Shown: positions 15,984 through 25,892, numbered from the stretch's first letter. The stretch: 64,000 bases of DNA from CAWATG01 sp963785035 (GCA_963785035.1 CAWATG010000015.1:204462-268461), one strand, 5' to 3'. Numbers and translations are program-made. Notes: generated by a model from the sequence alone, not told the origin.

Positions 15984-17707
15984 CTACAGCGGTGGCGGCG
16001 AGGCGCTGAGCTGTGCCGGCGTCGCGGTTGTGGTGTTGAAGGCCGCCCATTCGTTCGTGACGAACTTGAACTTGCCGATGCTTGCGCCACGGTTGTTCGG
16101 CCAGTTTGCGCTCAGACTGGCCCAGTAGTCGACGCCGCTACCGGCGAGGAGGTGCTGTGACCAGAAAGCGCGATCGTCGGGACCATTGGGGTTGTCGAGG
16201 ATGAGCCGCGCCTGGAACGTGCCGTAGACCGCGGCGACGTCGTTGGCAGGGATCGTCCCGCGGGGAGCCCAGAAGTGCCATGCATTACGGCCCGCAGAGA
16301 AGTCAAGCTTGCCGCTCACGCCTTCGGACTCGGTCCGCACCGACATCGGATTCGAGACGTTCCCCCCGAAGTCCTCCCGGTATGCGTCTCCCTTCTCCGC
16401 TCCCGAGGTGACCAGGATCCATTTTCCAGTGCTCCTGGAGAGCAACCAACACTGCACGGCACGCACCTGCACGCGGGTGTTTCCGGTTCCCGGGTTCAAC
16501 CCCTGGTTTTGCGGAAGCCCGTCGGCGAAGAGCACGCCCCATGTGACGGCGGACTGCATGCCGGCGTTGTCATTACCCACCTGGATCTCAGGACCGGGTT
16601 TCCACGAGTAACCATCAGGAAGGGGAATGACACCCTCGTGGAATCCACGCTGGTCCGATGCGATCAGGGCAACTGAGTTGATCCCGCCCGACGGTGGCTG
16701 TGGTGCGTGTCCGGTTTGGGCGCACCTGGCTTGCGGGGCCTGATCGGATGCACGCGGCCTCGGCGACTCACGACGTAGTAGCCGCGACGCTGAGCAGTGG
16801 TAGCCAGTGCCACGGCGTCGGAATCCAACATCCCGGTCGCAGCACCGTGGAACTCCGCGTCTCCGTAGGAGTAGACGCCACCATTTCGGGTCAAGAGGTA
16901 GTAGCCCATACCCGAATCGGTTGACGCGATCGAAGTCACGGCGTCGAGGTGGGGGATCACACCCACGGCGCTGCCGAGGAACTTGGCGTCGCCGAACGAG
17001 AACACGCCCCCGTCGGAGGCAACGAGCCAGTAACCCTTACCGCTTGGTGTCGCGGCCATCGCGACGATTGGGCGGTTGAGCGGCATTCCGCCGGTCGAAC
17101 CGCGGAAAATGGCATCGCCGTAGGAGAAGACGCCACCGTCGCGAGCCACCTGCCAGTAGCCCTTACCGCTCGGCGTCGATGCCATCCCGACGACTGGCTG
17201 GTTGAGACGAATGTCGCCGGCGGAACCGTGAAAGGCTGCGTCTCCATAGGAGAACACGCCGCCATCGCCGGCAGTCATCCAGTAGCCGCGACCGCCAGGT
17301 GTCGTAGCCGAGTCCACGATGGGGCTGGCGAGGCGCAGGGTCGAGGCTGCGCCGAAGAATTGTGCGGAGCCGTAGGAGTAGATGGCGCCGTCAGCTGCGA
17401 TCTCCCAGTAGCCCGACCCGTCGGGGGTGGAGACCATGGAGACGATGTTCTGGACGGTCGGTTGGTTCTCGGCGGATCCGAAGTAGCCGACCTCATTGGA
17501 AGGTGTCGAGGGTTCGGCAGTGGCGGTCGAGACCGCACGAGCCAATGTCGTCGCTCTTGCAGGAGATGTGGCGCTTGCGGGGGCGTCGCCCAGTGAGAGT
17601 CCGAGGGATACGGAACCGGTGGCGACGATGGTGGCGAGAAGAGCCCCACCCCAGCGCTGTATATGTCGTTTGGTGTTTTTGGGCGCGTTCGACCAAGGCT
17701 GCAACAT
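15984..17707 (-). CDS. Secreted protein: GYW/DGG beta-repeats plus C-terminal domain shared with the neighbour (frameshifted)
   Basis: The gene starts at ATG 17707 behind GGGAGGACA. It encodes a signal peptide, a Ser/Thr/Ala linker and about six repeats of 45-47 residues, each with a core like GYWxxAxDGGVFSYGDAxFxGS and a TPSGKGYW end. Such repeats resemble propeller blades and occur in other actinobacterial exported proteins. The frame breaks near 16715-16735; adding one base in the CCCAAA stretch joins it to a frame reading SGGINSVALIASDQ and then the whole C-terminal domain (VGNDNAGMQSAVTWGVLF to the stop at 15984). That domain of about 220 residues is clearly homologous to the neighbour at 17878-18807 (shared SAGRNAWHFW, NPNGPDDR, GRFKFVT-like motifs). 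I do not recognise it. It may bind or process the polysaccharide. Confidence 0.7.
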
Positions 17708-17733
17708 GTGTTGTCCTCCCTAAGTGACCCGAG

Positions 17734-17754
17734 AAGAACAGCTGAACTGTTCTT
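17734..17754. promoter_or_regulatory. Perfect inverted repeat in the leader of the repeat-protein gene
   Basis: Two 8-bp arms (AAGAACAG and CTGTTCTT) flank a 5-bp centre, 27-47 nt upstream of the ATG at 17707. It could be a repressor operator or a leader hairpin near the ribosome site. No matching second copy was seen in the window. Confidence 0.45.
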
Positions 17755-17877
17755 GGAGATCCTCTGTCTCCGAGGCGTGCACTCAAGAGAGGTCATCGAC
17801 CCTGGGCGCCGAAAACTTGAACGGCTAAACGGGATGAGGCGCGAGGTATCGGTAAAAAAGGACGGTGACGCTTGGCT

Positions 17878-18807
17878 CTAAGGAGCTTCAGCGAGCGGGG
17901 GCGGCGTTGCCCGCAGCTGCTCGGCAGTTGCCGTCGTCGTGTTGAAGGCCCGCCATTGCGACGTCACGAACTTGAAGCGGCCGATGCTGGCTCCGCGGTT
18001 GGTTGGCCACGGCGAGCCGAGTGTCTGCCAGTAGTCGATACCGGCGCCGGCGAGAAGGCGTGACGACCAGAAACTTCGGTCATCGGGTCCGTTCGGGTCG
18101 TCGAGGATCAAACGGGCCTGGAACGTCCCGAACATGGCCGCGATGTCGGTTGGATCAAGCGTCCCGCGGGGGTTCCAGAAATGCCATGCGTTGCGCCCAG
18201 CACTGAAATCGAGCTTGGCGCTGATGCCTTCGGGTTCCGAACGAACGTCGATCGGTCCTGCACTGTTGTGTCCGAAGTTCTCGGGATAGGCGCCGCCGGA
18301 CTCCTCCTTGTCGGCGATCAAGTGCCAGGACCCGGTCGCCTTCGAGAGCAGCCACGTTTGGATCCCGCGCACCTGGACGCGTGTGTTCCCAGTCTCTGGA
18401 CGCAAGGCGGCGTTGGTCCGGCGCCCGTCGACGAAGAGCACGCCCCAGGTAACGGCAGCGCGCATTGAGGCTGCGTTGTTGCCGACCTGAATCACCGGCA
18501 CGTGTTTCCAGTCGACAAGTGGATCCAAAGGCAACACGCCGTTGTGGGCACGCTGTTGGTCCGAGACGATCAGGTCGACCGAGTTCAGCGGACCAGGTTT
18601 CGATGTTGTTTCCGGTTGTTGCACAGCGGGTCTGGACGTCGCGGGGTTGCGGTGTTGACCGGTCGTTTCGGGGCTCGATGACGGATTCGCAAAAATTCCG
18701 ATGTCGAATGCGAACATGACGAGCAACGTTGCACCGCTCAGAGTGGCAAGCGCCTTCAGGAGCGTCCTCCTCCGGCGGCGACGCCGGCGCCGTGAACGAG
18801 TGCGCAT
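17878..18807 (-). CDS. Membrane-anchored secreted protein sharing the WHFW-type domain with its neighbour
   Basis: The start is ATG 18807, two bases after the stop of the upstream glycosyltransferase. The protein begins with an extreme Arg run (RTRSRRRRRRRRR) and a hydrophobic helix (LLKALATLSGATLLVMFAFDIGIF). It is therefore probably an inner-membrane-anchored exported protein. A Pro/Thr linker then leads to a domain of about 230 residues starting LNSVDLIVSDQQ. The domain carries SAGRNAWHFWNPRG, DDPNGPDDRSFWSS and GRFKFVTSQW, also present in the neighbouring repeat protein. I know no named family for it. Its place in an operon with wzz and a glycosyltransferase points to EPS assembly or attachment outside the membrane; this is inference. 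Confidence 0.7.
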   Translation of the reverse strand: MRTRSRRRRRRRRRTLLKALATLSGATLLVMFAFDIGIFANPSSSPETTGQHRNPATSRPAVQQPETTSKPGPLNSVDLIVSDQQRAHNGVLPLDPLVDWKHVPVIQVGNNAASMRAAVTWGVLFVDGRRTNAALRPETGNTRVQVRGIQTWLLSKATGSWHLIADKEESGGAYPENFGHNSAGPIDVRSEPEGISAKLDFSAGRNAWHFWNPRGTLDPTDIAAMFGTFQARLILDDPNGPDDRSFWSSRLLAGAGIDYWQTLGSPWPTNRGASIGRFKFVTSQWRAFNTTTATAEQLRATPPPLAEAP

Positions 18808-18809
18808 GT

Positions 18810-19917
18810 TCAGGCGGTGGCCGTGGGGTTCGCGAGCCTGGCGCACAGTGCCTCGTATCGATCGGTCACGGTGTTCCAGTCGTACTCCGACTCAGCGCGA
18901 GCCTGCAATTTCGCCCCACGCTCTGCAGCGCCATCGGGGTCGGCATCGACAGCGTCGATGGCCTGTGCGTACTGCTCGGGCGTCGAGAAAAAGCGCCCAT
19001 CGTCGCCGAGCACCTCACGATTGAAGACGACGTCGAATGCGATCGCGGGGACTGCTGCGCCCATTGCGCGGAGCAGCGCAGGATTCGTGCCGCCGACGGA
19101 ATGCCCGTGGGTGTAGCTGCGGGCGTGCGCGTACAGGGCGTCGAGCAGATCCAGGTCGTAGACGCTGCCGACGAGCCGGACCCGGCGGTCGCGTGCCGCT
19201 AGTTCTTCGATGTGCTCTTTGTAGGCGGCGCCGTACTTGGCGTCGCCGACGACGACGAGCGGAATCTCCGAGGCGCTGAGACGGTATCCAGCGATGATTT
19301 CGGCGAGGTGGTTCTCAGGTTCGAGACGGCTGACGACGAGGTGATAGCGACCGGGTTCGATCCCAAAATCGCACACCGGCTGGGCGCTCACGTTGCGAAG
19401 GATTGGAGCCCCATACGCGATGAACGTGCTCTCGGCGCCGAAGCTCGAACGGTAGTAGTCGCCGATTCCCCTCGAGTCGGCGATGATCTCGTCGGCGAGT
19501 CGTACACCGAGGCGTTCGGAGAGCATGTACCAGCGCTTGCCCAACGGCCCCCATTTGGACCGTTTCCACTCGAGTCCGTCGACATTGACTGCGACGGGAA
19601 TTCGGCGTAGGCGCAGGAGCGGCAACATCACGGCGTTCGCCACATTGCACATGATGGCGACGTCAACTCGATGGAACAGCAGATGCAGACACGACAGTCC
19701 GGTATGGGAGAGGGTTTCTGCAGCACGAAGCGGCAACGCAGGAAGGTTCACCAACGTCATGCCCCGGTACTCGTGGAGTTTCTGACCTGGGGTTGCGGCA
19801 GTAGACGACGACTTCGTGACCACGCGTGCTGAGGCGGGTCCCGACTTCTTCTGCCAGTGTTTCAAAGCCGCCGTATCGCGCAGGGACCCCGCGCGTGCCG
19901 ATGATTGCTATGCGCAT
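18810..19917 (-). CDS. GT4 glycosyltransferase, DUF1972-type N-terminus (frameshifted)
   Basis: The N-terminal start RIAIIGTRGVPARYGGFETLAEEV is the signature of DUF1972 glycosyltransferases, which resemble rhamnosyltransferases. The donor domain follows (VVSRLEPENHLAEII, TNPALLRAMG). The frame breaks at the GGGG run 19789-19792 (plus strand): removing one base joins VVVYCRNP to GQKLHEYRGMTLV. ATG 19917 lies 8 nt after the corrected stop of wzz. The operon wzz, this gene and the two secreted proteins reads as one unit on the minus strand. The break looks like a homopolymer error. The sugar transferred cannot be predicted. Confidence 0.83.
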
Positions 19918-19924
19918 CGCTGCA

Positions 19925-20882
19925 CTAGCCGGGCTGACGGACGGTGTATCTGTCACCTACGTTGGACTTCTTTGTCAGTCGCGCAGGCTGACGCGGACCC
20001 TCGTCGTATGGCGCAACCATCGCGGTGAGCGCGTTGCGGCGTCGATCAGCCACGATAATGGCGACCCACGCCAAGTGCGACGATGGCGACAGCTGTTGCC
20101 ATAACGCTGCGCGCGACCTTGCTCATTTTGGAGAGCGCCCTCACGTCGGTGACCGATACCAGATCCGGCGACCGCGCAGCGAGGAGCGCGGCTTCGGCCC
20201 TGGCGACACGAGCCCGGGCGTCGCTCAGCTCTTGTTGCGCGTTGGAGATTTGCAGCTTGAGGCCCGCCGCCTTGTTCTGTCCTTCGGTGAGTTGTGCGAG
20301 CACCTTTGCCTGTTCGGGCGTGCGTTGATCGCCGTTGTAGGCAGCGAATGCCGCGGCTCGCGCCGCGTCGATGTCAGTCCAGTCGATCGCTGTTTGGAAA
20401 GCGTTCCAGTCTTGGTTGATCGCGTCGAGACTGGCCTGCGTTGTGCGGAGGGCGATGGCTGCGCGGTCCCGCTGGCGGGATGCGACTGCGGCGAGGCCCT
20501 CGGTAGCGTACGCGGTGACGATTTGGCGGGCGTTCTGCTCGGAGGTTCCGGTATACGTCATTGTGACCGGCGAACCACCCTGGTCTCCGCCGTACGTCGT
20601 CACATCGCCGATCGAACCTTCGTCGACCTTTGCCCTCTTCGCCACAGCACGGGTGACAGATGGGAGGTCCAAGGCGGAGCGAAAATCTGCCACTAATGGA
20701 TCAATATTGAAGGAACTGTCCCCGGGATTGAGCGCCTGACCGACGAAGACAACTGCCGTCGCCTCATACGTGGTGGGTCGGCTCAGTGCGAACAACCCGG
20801 CGGCAGCGGCCGCCAAACTGCCGGCAACAGCCAGAGCTATCAACCTCCGAGGCGTCAGATTCAAGAAGCTGGCGATTTCCAT
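19925..20882 (-). CDS. Wzz-family polysaccharide chain-length / co-polymerase protein (frameshifted near the end)
   Basis: The product has an N-terminal transmembrane helix (LIALAVAGSLAAAAAGLFAL), a large outer domain with a predicted coiled coil (residues 130-245) and a C-terminal transmembrane segment. That is the Wzz/capsule co-polymerase layout, which sets chain length together with the polymerase. It lacks the fused tyrosine kinase. As read it stops at 20046 within the second membrane helix. A one-base shift near 20075 gives a natural continuation (LAWVAIIVADRRRNALTAM) and a stop at 19925, eight bases before the next gene. The gene is divergent from the O-antigen ligase/polymerase gene at 21035. 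Confidence 0.78.
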
Positions 20883-21034
20883 AACACGCGAGCCGATCTC
20901 TCCGCACGAGGTTGTCAGGCCGACTTTATCAGTCGGGAGTCGGACATTTTATCCGCTTTGCGTTGAACTGTTGTCACGGTGGCACCTAGTTAGTCTGGTC
21001 AACCTACGGCTTTTTTGAGTATTACCCTGAGTGA
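20883..21034. promoter_or_regulatory. Divergent promoter region between wzz and the O-antigen ligase gene
   Basis: These 152 bases must drive both directions. On the plus strand TTGAAC and TAGTTA are 18 bp apart, ending about 35 nt before the ATG at 21035. Near wzz, CCGACT (20920-20925) and AGTCGG (20931-20936) form a 6-bp hairpin in the leader. The AT-rich patch makes it the likely regulatory hub for chain-length control and polymerisation. Confidence 0.35.
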
Positions 21035-22498
21035 ATGCGTACGACGGTCGCCGCGAACAGTCCCAACGCGGGCATAAATCATCCGCCCGGGGTTGCCTCG
21101 GTCTCGACTCGGGTGCTCGTCGTCTTCGGGGTGTGCGGGGCGGTCGCGGTTTCCATCGCCATCGGGGTGCTGGTTGGGCTTGGCGGCCCGAGCCAGCGCA
21201 ACCTCTTCGTCGGCGCCACGGCCCTCATCGCAGGAATCGTTGCAGCGACGGGCGTGATGACCCGGTTTTGGCCAACGTTGTTGTTGTTGTTTTCGCTTCG
21301 GCCGGTGTTCGATGCCATGAAGATCGGTGCGTTGGGTTCGGGTTCCCTGGATCCATCAACCGTGGTTGGGGTCATCTTTCTCGCCAGCGCGTTGTTGTGG
21401 TTGCTGGCCAGGCACCGGACTGGGACATTCGTCGGGGTTTCCCGCGTGGCCAAGGCACTGCTGGTCTTTGCGTTTGCTTGTGGTGTGAGCGCATTGGGGG
21501 CTGACCACGTCTTCGAGAGCCTTGCAACGGCTTCAAAGGTACTTTCGGCCGCCGTAATGATCGTGGTCCTGGAACAGTTGTATACAGATCGCCCCGAACG
21601 GATCAATGCACTGCTTATAGCGTTCTTTGCGTCGTTGGGATTTCCTGCAATATTCGCCGTCGTCGAGCTTTTCGGCGGGCCGAAGACCGGTGACTACACC
21701 GAAGTTGGGCGTATTACGGGCACCTTCGTGCACCCGAATGCCTTCGCGAGCTACCTCACCATCATCGTGCTCTTGGCCGTTGCACTGGCGCCACATCTCG
21801 AAGGACGGGCAAGAGTCGCCACGATCGCTTGCGGAGGGGTCGCAAGCTTCCTCCTCTTGAACACCTATGCCCGGGGTCCGTGGCTTGGGCTACTCGTCGG
21901 GCTCGTCATCATCGGCATTGTGCAGGATCGCAGGATCCTTGGAATCTTGGCCGTCGCGGTAGCGGTGATCCTCATCGCCGTGCCGTCGGTCACGACACGG
22001 CTCGGCGAACTCGGCCAAACAGAGGCGGTCGGCAACGGTGACGCGAACTCGCTGGCGTGGCGTCTCGGGTACTGGGGGAGAGTGCTGCCGCTGGGCGAGG
22101 AGAATCCTGTTACCGGGATCGGTATCCTCATGGTGCAGAAGTCGACCCCCGAGGGGTTGCCTCCCCACAATGGATTTGTGCAGGCGTACGTCGAGACGGG
22201 GATTTTCGGGTTGGCGGCGCTTGGCGTGATGATGGCGCTCATGGGTCTCGATCTGCGGCGCGCGCTCCAACGCGCCGGCAGTGGGTTCGATCGCGCCGTG
22301 GTGCTCGGGGCACTTGCGATCAGCGCATCTCTTGCGGTGCAGCTGCTCTCGGAGAACCTGCTGACGCAGACCCTGAACTATTGGTACCTGTTCGTTCCGA
22401 CGGCGTACGCGTTGGCCGTCGTCGCAAGGGGCGAGATCGGATCTCCCCAGCCTTCGAAAGTCAGACTTTCTTCGGCGATTCCCCGGCGCCGTCTTTGA
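21035..22498 (+). CDS. O-antigen ligase/polymerase family membrane protein (Wzy/WaaL-like)
   Basis: A 487-residue polytopic protein with 10-12 hydrophobic segments. The large outer loop lies between NSLAWRLGYWGRVLPL and the conserved PPHNGFVQAYVETGIFGL. GRITGTFVHPNAFASYL is also typical of the Wzy_C (O-antigen ligase) family. Such proteins polymerise lipid-linked repeat units or transfer the chain to an acceptor; with Wzx and Wzz nearby, polymerase is the likelier role. Its 3' end overlaps the convergent glycosyltransferase gene by 38 nt. Confidence 0.85.
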   Translation: MRTTVAANSPNAGINHPPGVASVSTRVLVVFGVCGAVAVSIAIGVLVGLGGPSQRNLFVGATALIAGIVAATGVMTRFWPTLLLLFSLRPVFDAMKIGALGSGSLDPSTVVGVIFLASALLWLLARHRTGTFVGVSRVAKALLVFAFACGVSALGADHVFESLATASKVLSAAVMIVVLEQLYTDRPERINALLIAFFASLGFPAIFAVVELFGGPKTGDYTEVGRITGTFVHPNAFASYLTIIVLLAVALAPHLEGRARVATIACGGVASFLLLNTYARGPWLGLLVGLVIIGIVQDRRILGILAVAVAVILIAVPSVTTRLGELGQTEAVGNGDANSLAWRLGYWGRVLPLGEENPVTGIGILMVQKSTPEGLPPHNGFVQAYVETGIFGLAALGVMMALMGLDLRRALQRAGSGFDRAVVLGALAISASLAVQLLSENLLTQTLNYWYLFVPTAYALAVVARGEIGSPQPSKVRLSSAIPRRRL

Positions 22499-23609
22499 CC
22501 GCCTGATAGAAGTCGACCAGGCTTTGAGCAGTGCGTGCCGAGCCGAAGTGTGACGAGGCATAAGCCTTACCGGCATCGGAGATACGCGCCAACAGCTCGG
22601 TGTTCGAGACGGCCGAACGCAACACTGCCGCTGCGGCAGACGGGTCGTCGGTCAGCGTCAATCCCAAGCCCCTCTCCCGAAAGAGGTCGCTGGTCCGTAG
22701 CGACTCCGAGATTGCCAAGGGAATTCCCAGCCCCATTGCCTCGGCCATCGTGAGCGAGAATCCCTCGAACCGCGAGAACTGCACGCACAGCGTTGCGTTG
22801 AGCATGACTTCGTACTTTTCTGTGCCGTATACCGGCTCATGGAAGGTCACATTCGACGTTGCCCGCGCACGAAGGTCGTTCATCGCCTGGGAGTGCTCGG
22901 TACTTGTCGTGCCGTAGAGATGGAACTCCAGCTCGGGAGCGTGCGCTGCCGCCTCGACCAGTCGGTCGAGGCCCTTCTGGAACGGCTCGAAGCGTCCGAG
23001 ATAGACGAGCCTGTTTCGCTCCGGACCTAACGTCCACGATGGCGTGCCCTCTGGCGGAGGCTCGACCGGGACGGGCATCTCGATGGCCGTCCTCAGGTTC
23101 TGGCCCACGACCTGTTCGCAATCCTCGCGTTCGCCCGGGAGGAGCGCGATGCCGCTCGCTTTCGTGACCAGTGGACCCTCGATGAAGCGCACGTACTGGC
23201 GCCGCAACGTTGGGCTGAATGCCATGAGCGCAATTGCGAGAGTGCCGTGCGGGGAGTAGATATACGGCACGCCGCACCTGCGAAGCAGGAACCCGAGGAG
23301 CGCATGATTGGGCTTCCATCCGCCGTGGAGATGGACGATGTCGGGGCGCTGGTTGCGAAGAAGTCGTAGGTAGGCGCGCGGCGCGAGTCCTTTGTCGCTC
23401 CGGCGTGCCTCGGTGACGATGAACCCATGGGTCGATGCGTAGGCGCGTGCGTCCTGACTGACGGGCGAGCGCATGAACACGGTGACGTGATGACCGATCA
23501 GTGCCTGCTCGCGTGCGATCCACCACACGAAACCGGAGAGTCCGTCTACGCCGTCAGGTCCGGTGTTCACGTCGACGTGCCAGATGCGCATCGCGGTGCG
23601 TGGTGTCAT
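22461..23609 (-). CDS. GT4-family glycosyltransferase
   Basis: A 382-residue GT-B enzyme. The N-terminal acceptor domain begins RIWHVDVNTGPDGVDGLSGFV and contains RPDIVHLHGGWKPNHALL. The donor domain has LVYLGRFEPFQKGLDRLVEA and FEGFSLTMAEAMGLGIPLA. ATG 23609 overlaps the wzx stop in an ATGA, so it is coupled to wzx; a second ATG six codons in is possible. It is probably an inner-membrane-associated transferase of the EPS unit. Confidence 0.87.
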   Translation of the reverse strand: MTPRTAMRIWHVDVNTGPDGVDGLSGFVWWIAREQALIGHHVTVFMRSPVSQDARAYASTHGFIVTEARRSDKGLAPRAYLRLLRNQRPDIVHLHGGWKPNHALLGFLLRRCGVPYIYSPHGTLAIALMAFSPTLRRQYVRFIEGPLVTKASGIALLPGEREDCEQVVGQNLRTAIEMPVPVEPPPEGTPSWTLGPERNRLVYLGRFEPFQKGLDRLVEAAAHAPELEFHLYGTTSTEHSQAMNDLRARATSNVTFHEPVYGTEKYEVMLNATLCVQFSRFEGFSLTMAEAMGLGIPLAISESLRTSDLFRERGLGLTLTDDPSAAAAVLRSAVSNTELLARISDAGKAYASSHFGSARTAQSLVDFYQAVKDGAGESPKKV

Positions 23610-24913
23610 GGCGACACACCTGTCGTCGTGGCCGGCGGTGCGCCGGGAGAGGTCGTCCCGCCGTCGCTGCCGCTGCCGTTACGCCGCGCTGTCCAATCTG
23701 ACAGTGTTGTTGCTTCCAGCCAGGAATACGCAAGGAAGACGAATCCGCTCACGGTTGTGATGATTGCAGCGCTCTTGATGCCGTAGCGATCGACGAATGC
23801 CACGAGTCCGATCACGGTGGTGCCGAGGGCACAGACCAACGCTCGGGAGACGCCGCCCGGCCGTCCGTCTGCGAGCAGCTTCTGGGTGATGACCGAGCCC
23901 ATATCGAACGCGATCTGGCCGGGCAGCAGCAGCCAAAGCAGCACAATCGCGCCACGGAAGTCATCGCTGAACAGCAGGGGCAAGACCCACGGCGCCGAGG
24001 CGCCGACGATGCACGCGACGCTTGCCGAGAGCGCGAAGGTCAAACGAAGTGAGCGGCGCAGTGCATGGCGGCCCGCAGTCGGATCGAGCCCATGGCGAAT
24101 TTTCGGGAAGAGCGCGAGCGCAATCGAATTGGCCACGGGGCCGCTCACCCCTGCGGCCGTGACCGCGACTGCATAGCGTCCGAGCTCTTCCGACGATACA
24201 TAGGCAACGAGGAGGAACTGATCGAGTCGTGAGGTCAACACGCCGGCAAGGCTTCCGAAACCAACTCGGTATCCGTAGTTGGCCTGGATTCGAAACGTCT
24301 CCCGGCTGAAGTCCGTTCCCGGCCAACCACGCGTCACCGAGAAGACAACGAGGTACCACACGACGTACGCGCCGAACTGTGCTGCGAGGGCACTGGTGAG
24401 GTCCAACCTGCCGGCGATTGCGAGCACGATCACGACCGCGGCGTTCGCCACGAACGGGAAAATCTGCAGAACGTTGAAGACCACCAGACGCGGTCGTGCG
24501 CGTTGCAGTTCGATCGCGGTCTGCGCGGGCATGAAGATCACACCGACGACGAGGAAGGCGCGGAACCATTGCACGGTCAGGGACGCATGGTCCGAGAGAT
24601 AGTTGGGCACGAACCACCAAGCCACGAGCGTGAGTGAACCGCCGATGACTGCAGCCCATGCCCATGCCGACATCACCAGCTCTCGGTGGCTGCGTTGATG
24701 GCTAAGGTAGATGGCGGCTTGTGGGAAGCCGAAGAGCAAGGCGTAGCCGAGGACCTGGGGAGGCACTGTCGCTGCCGCATAGTCGCCGCGTCCTTCGGCG
24801 CCGAGTGCGTACGCGAGCAATGGACCGGTGACGACGGCGAGGCCGTAACCGAAAAGGCCACTGACCGCCGTGAACGCGGTGTCGAACTTCGGGCTGGCGA
24901 TGAGTCGACGCAT
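23606..24913 (-). CDS. Wzx-type oligosaccharide flippase
   Basis: This polytopic membrane protein has about 12-14 helices and belongs to the polysaccharide transport (MOP/PST) superfamily. It should flip the lipid-linked EPS unit to the outer face. The N-terminus reads FDTAFTAVSGLFGYGLAVVTGPLLAYALG; helices continue to VIGLVAFVDRYGIKSAAIITTVSGFVFLAY before a polar, Ser/Gly/Pro-rich tail. I prefer ATG 24913 because GAGG lies five bases upstream; GTG 24940 is the alternative. It is coupled to the downstream glycosyltransferase by a 4-nt overlap. No ATPase partner is nearby, so a Wzx/Wzy route is favoured over an ABC route. Confidence 0.87.
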   Translation of the reverse strand: MRRLIASPKFDTAFTAVSGLFGYGLAVVTGPLLAYALGAEGRGDYAAATVPPQVLGYALLFGFPQAAIYLSHQRSHRELVMSAWAWAAVIGGSLTLVAWWFVPNYLSDHASLTVQWFRAFLVVGVIFMPAQTAIELQRARPRLVVFNVLQIFPFVANAAVVIVLAIAGRLDLTSALAAQFGAYVVWYLVVFSVTRGWPGTDFSRETFRIQANYGYRVGFGSLAGVLTSRLDQFLLVAYVSSEELGRYAVAVTAAGVSGPVANSIALALFPKIRHGLDPTAGRHALRRSLRLTFALSASVACIVGASAPWVLPLLFSDDFRGAIVLLWLLLPGQIAFDMGSVITQKLLADGRPGGVSRALVCALGTTVIGLVAFVDRYGIKSAAIITTVSGFVFLAYSWLEATTLSDWTARRNGSGSDGGTTSPGAPPATTTGVSP

Positions 24914-25112
24914 GTGACCCTCGGAGCGGAAATACTTCACTGGGTTGTGTCCTGCGTCGATGGTTGTGCGTCTGTTGCAGTTGAACGGACGCGAAACTGC
25001 TGTCGGTGGCGGAATTTAGAGGGTTAACACGTACAATTAGGCCAATTCACTCACACCGAGTGGGCGTTACGTGGAACGAGACATTACTCGGGGGAACGAC
25101 GGAGGCCGGCCG

Positions 25113-25892
25113 GTGAAAGTGGTGATCTTGGCGGGCGGTCTCGGAACGCGTCTCGCCGAAGAGACGGTCATGGTGCCCAAGCCGATGGTGACGATCGGCG
25201 AGGAGCCGATCTTGCTGCACATCATGCGGCACTACGCGCACTACGGGCACGACGAGTTCATCATCACGTTGGGATACAAGGGCTACGAAATCAAGCGCTT
25301 CATGCTCGACTACCAGATGATGGGTGGCTCGAGCGTGACGGTGAACATGGCAACGGGCGATGTGACGGTGTTGGACCCAGGCGAAGCGCGACCCGAATGG
25401 AAGGTCCACCTCCTCGAGACCGGCCTGCACACGATGACGAGCGGCCGCGTCCGGCGAGCGATGAAACTCACAGGCGATGAGCCGTTCATGCTGACGTACG
25501 GCGATGGTGTCTCCGACATCGATGTCGCGGCACTCCTGGAATTCCATCGCGCGCATGGCAAGCTTGCGACTGTGTCGATCGTTCGTCCCACGTCGCTGTT
25601 CGGCCATCTCGTGCTCGCCGGCGACCTCGTCACGGATTTTCTCGAGAAGCCGCAGACGCTCGGTGGGTGGATCAACGGCGGATTCATGGTGTTCGAGCCA
25701 GGGGTTCTCCAATATCTGGGTGACGACGAAACACCGCTCGAAAGCAGCGCGTTGATGAACCTGGCACGAGACGGCGAACTGTTCGCGTACCGCCACGAGG
25801 GATTTTGGCAGTGCATGGATTCGCTGCGCGATCGGCGCCTGCTCGAGCAGCTCTGGCACGAACCGAATCCACCGTGGAAGACTTGGGACTGA
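25113..25892 (+). CDS. rfbF: Glucose-1-phosphate cytidylyltransferase
   Basis: The enzyme makes CDP-glucose from CTP and glucose-1-phosphate. It starts VKVVILAGGLGTRLAEETVMVPKPMV, the sugar nucleotidyltransferase signature. It carries the RfbF-type features LGYKGYEIKRFMLDY, TGLHTMTSGRVRR and NGGFMVFEPGVL. At 259 residues it matches RfbF. GTG 25113 is chosen over an upstream start because GGAGG lies 7 nt before it. The reductase/epimerase gene starts two bases after its stop. CDP-glucose normally goes to a 4,6-dehydratase (RfbG), which I do not find in the window. Confidence 0.9.
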   Translation: MKVVILAGGLGTRLAEETVMVPKPMVTIGEEPILLHIMRHYAHYGHDEFIITLGYKGYEIKRFMLDYQMMGGSSVTVNMATGDVTVLDPGEARPEWKVHLLETGLHTMTSGRVRRAMKLTGDEPFMLTYGDGVSDIDVAALLEFHRAHGKLATVSIVRPTSLFGHLVLAGDLVTDFLEKPQTLGGWINGGFMVFEPGVLQYLGDDETPLESSALMNLARDGELFAYRHEGFWQCMDSLRDRRLLEQLWHEPNPPWKTWD

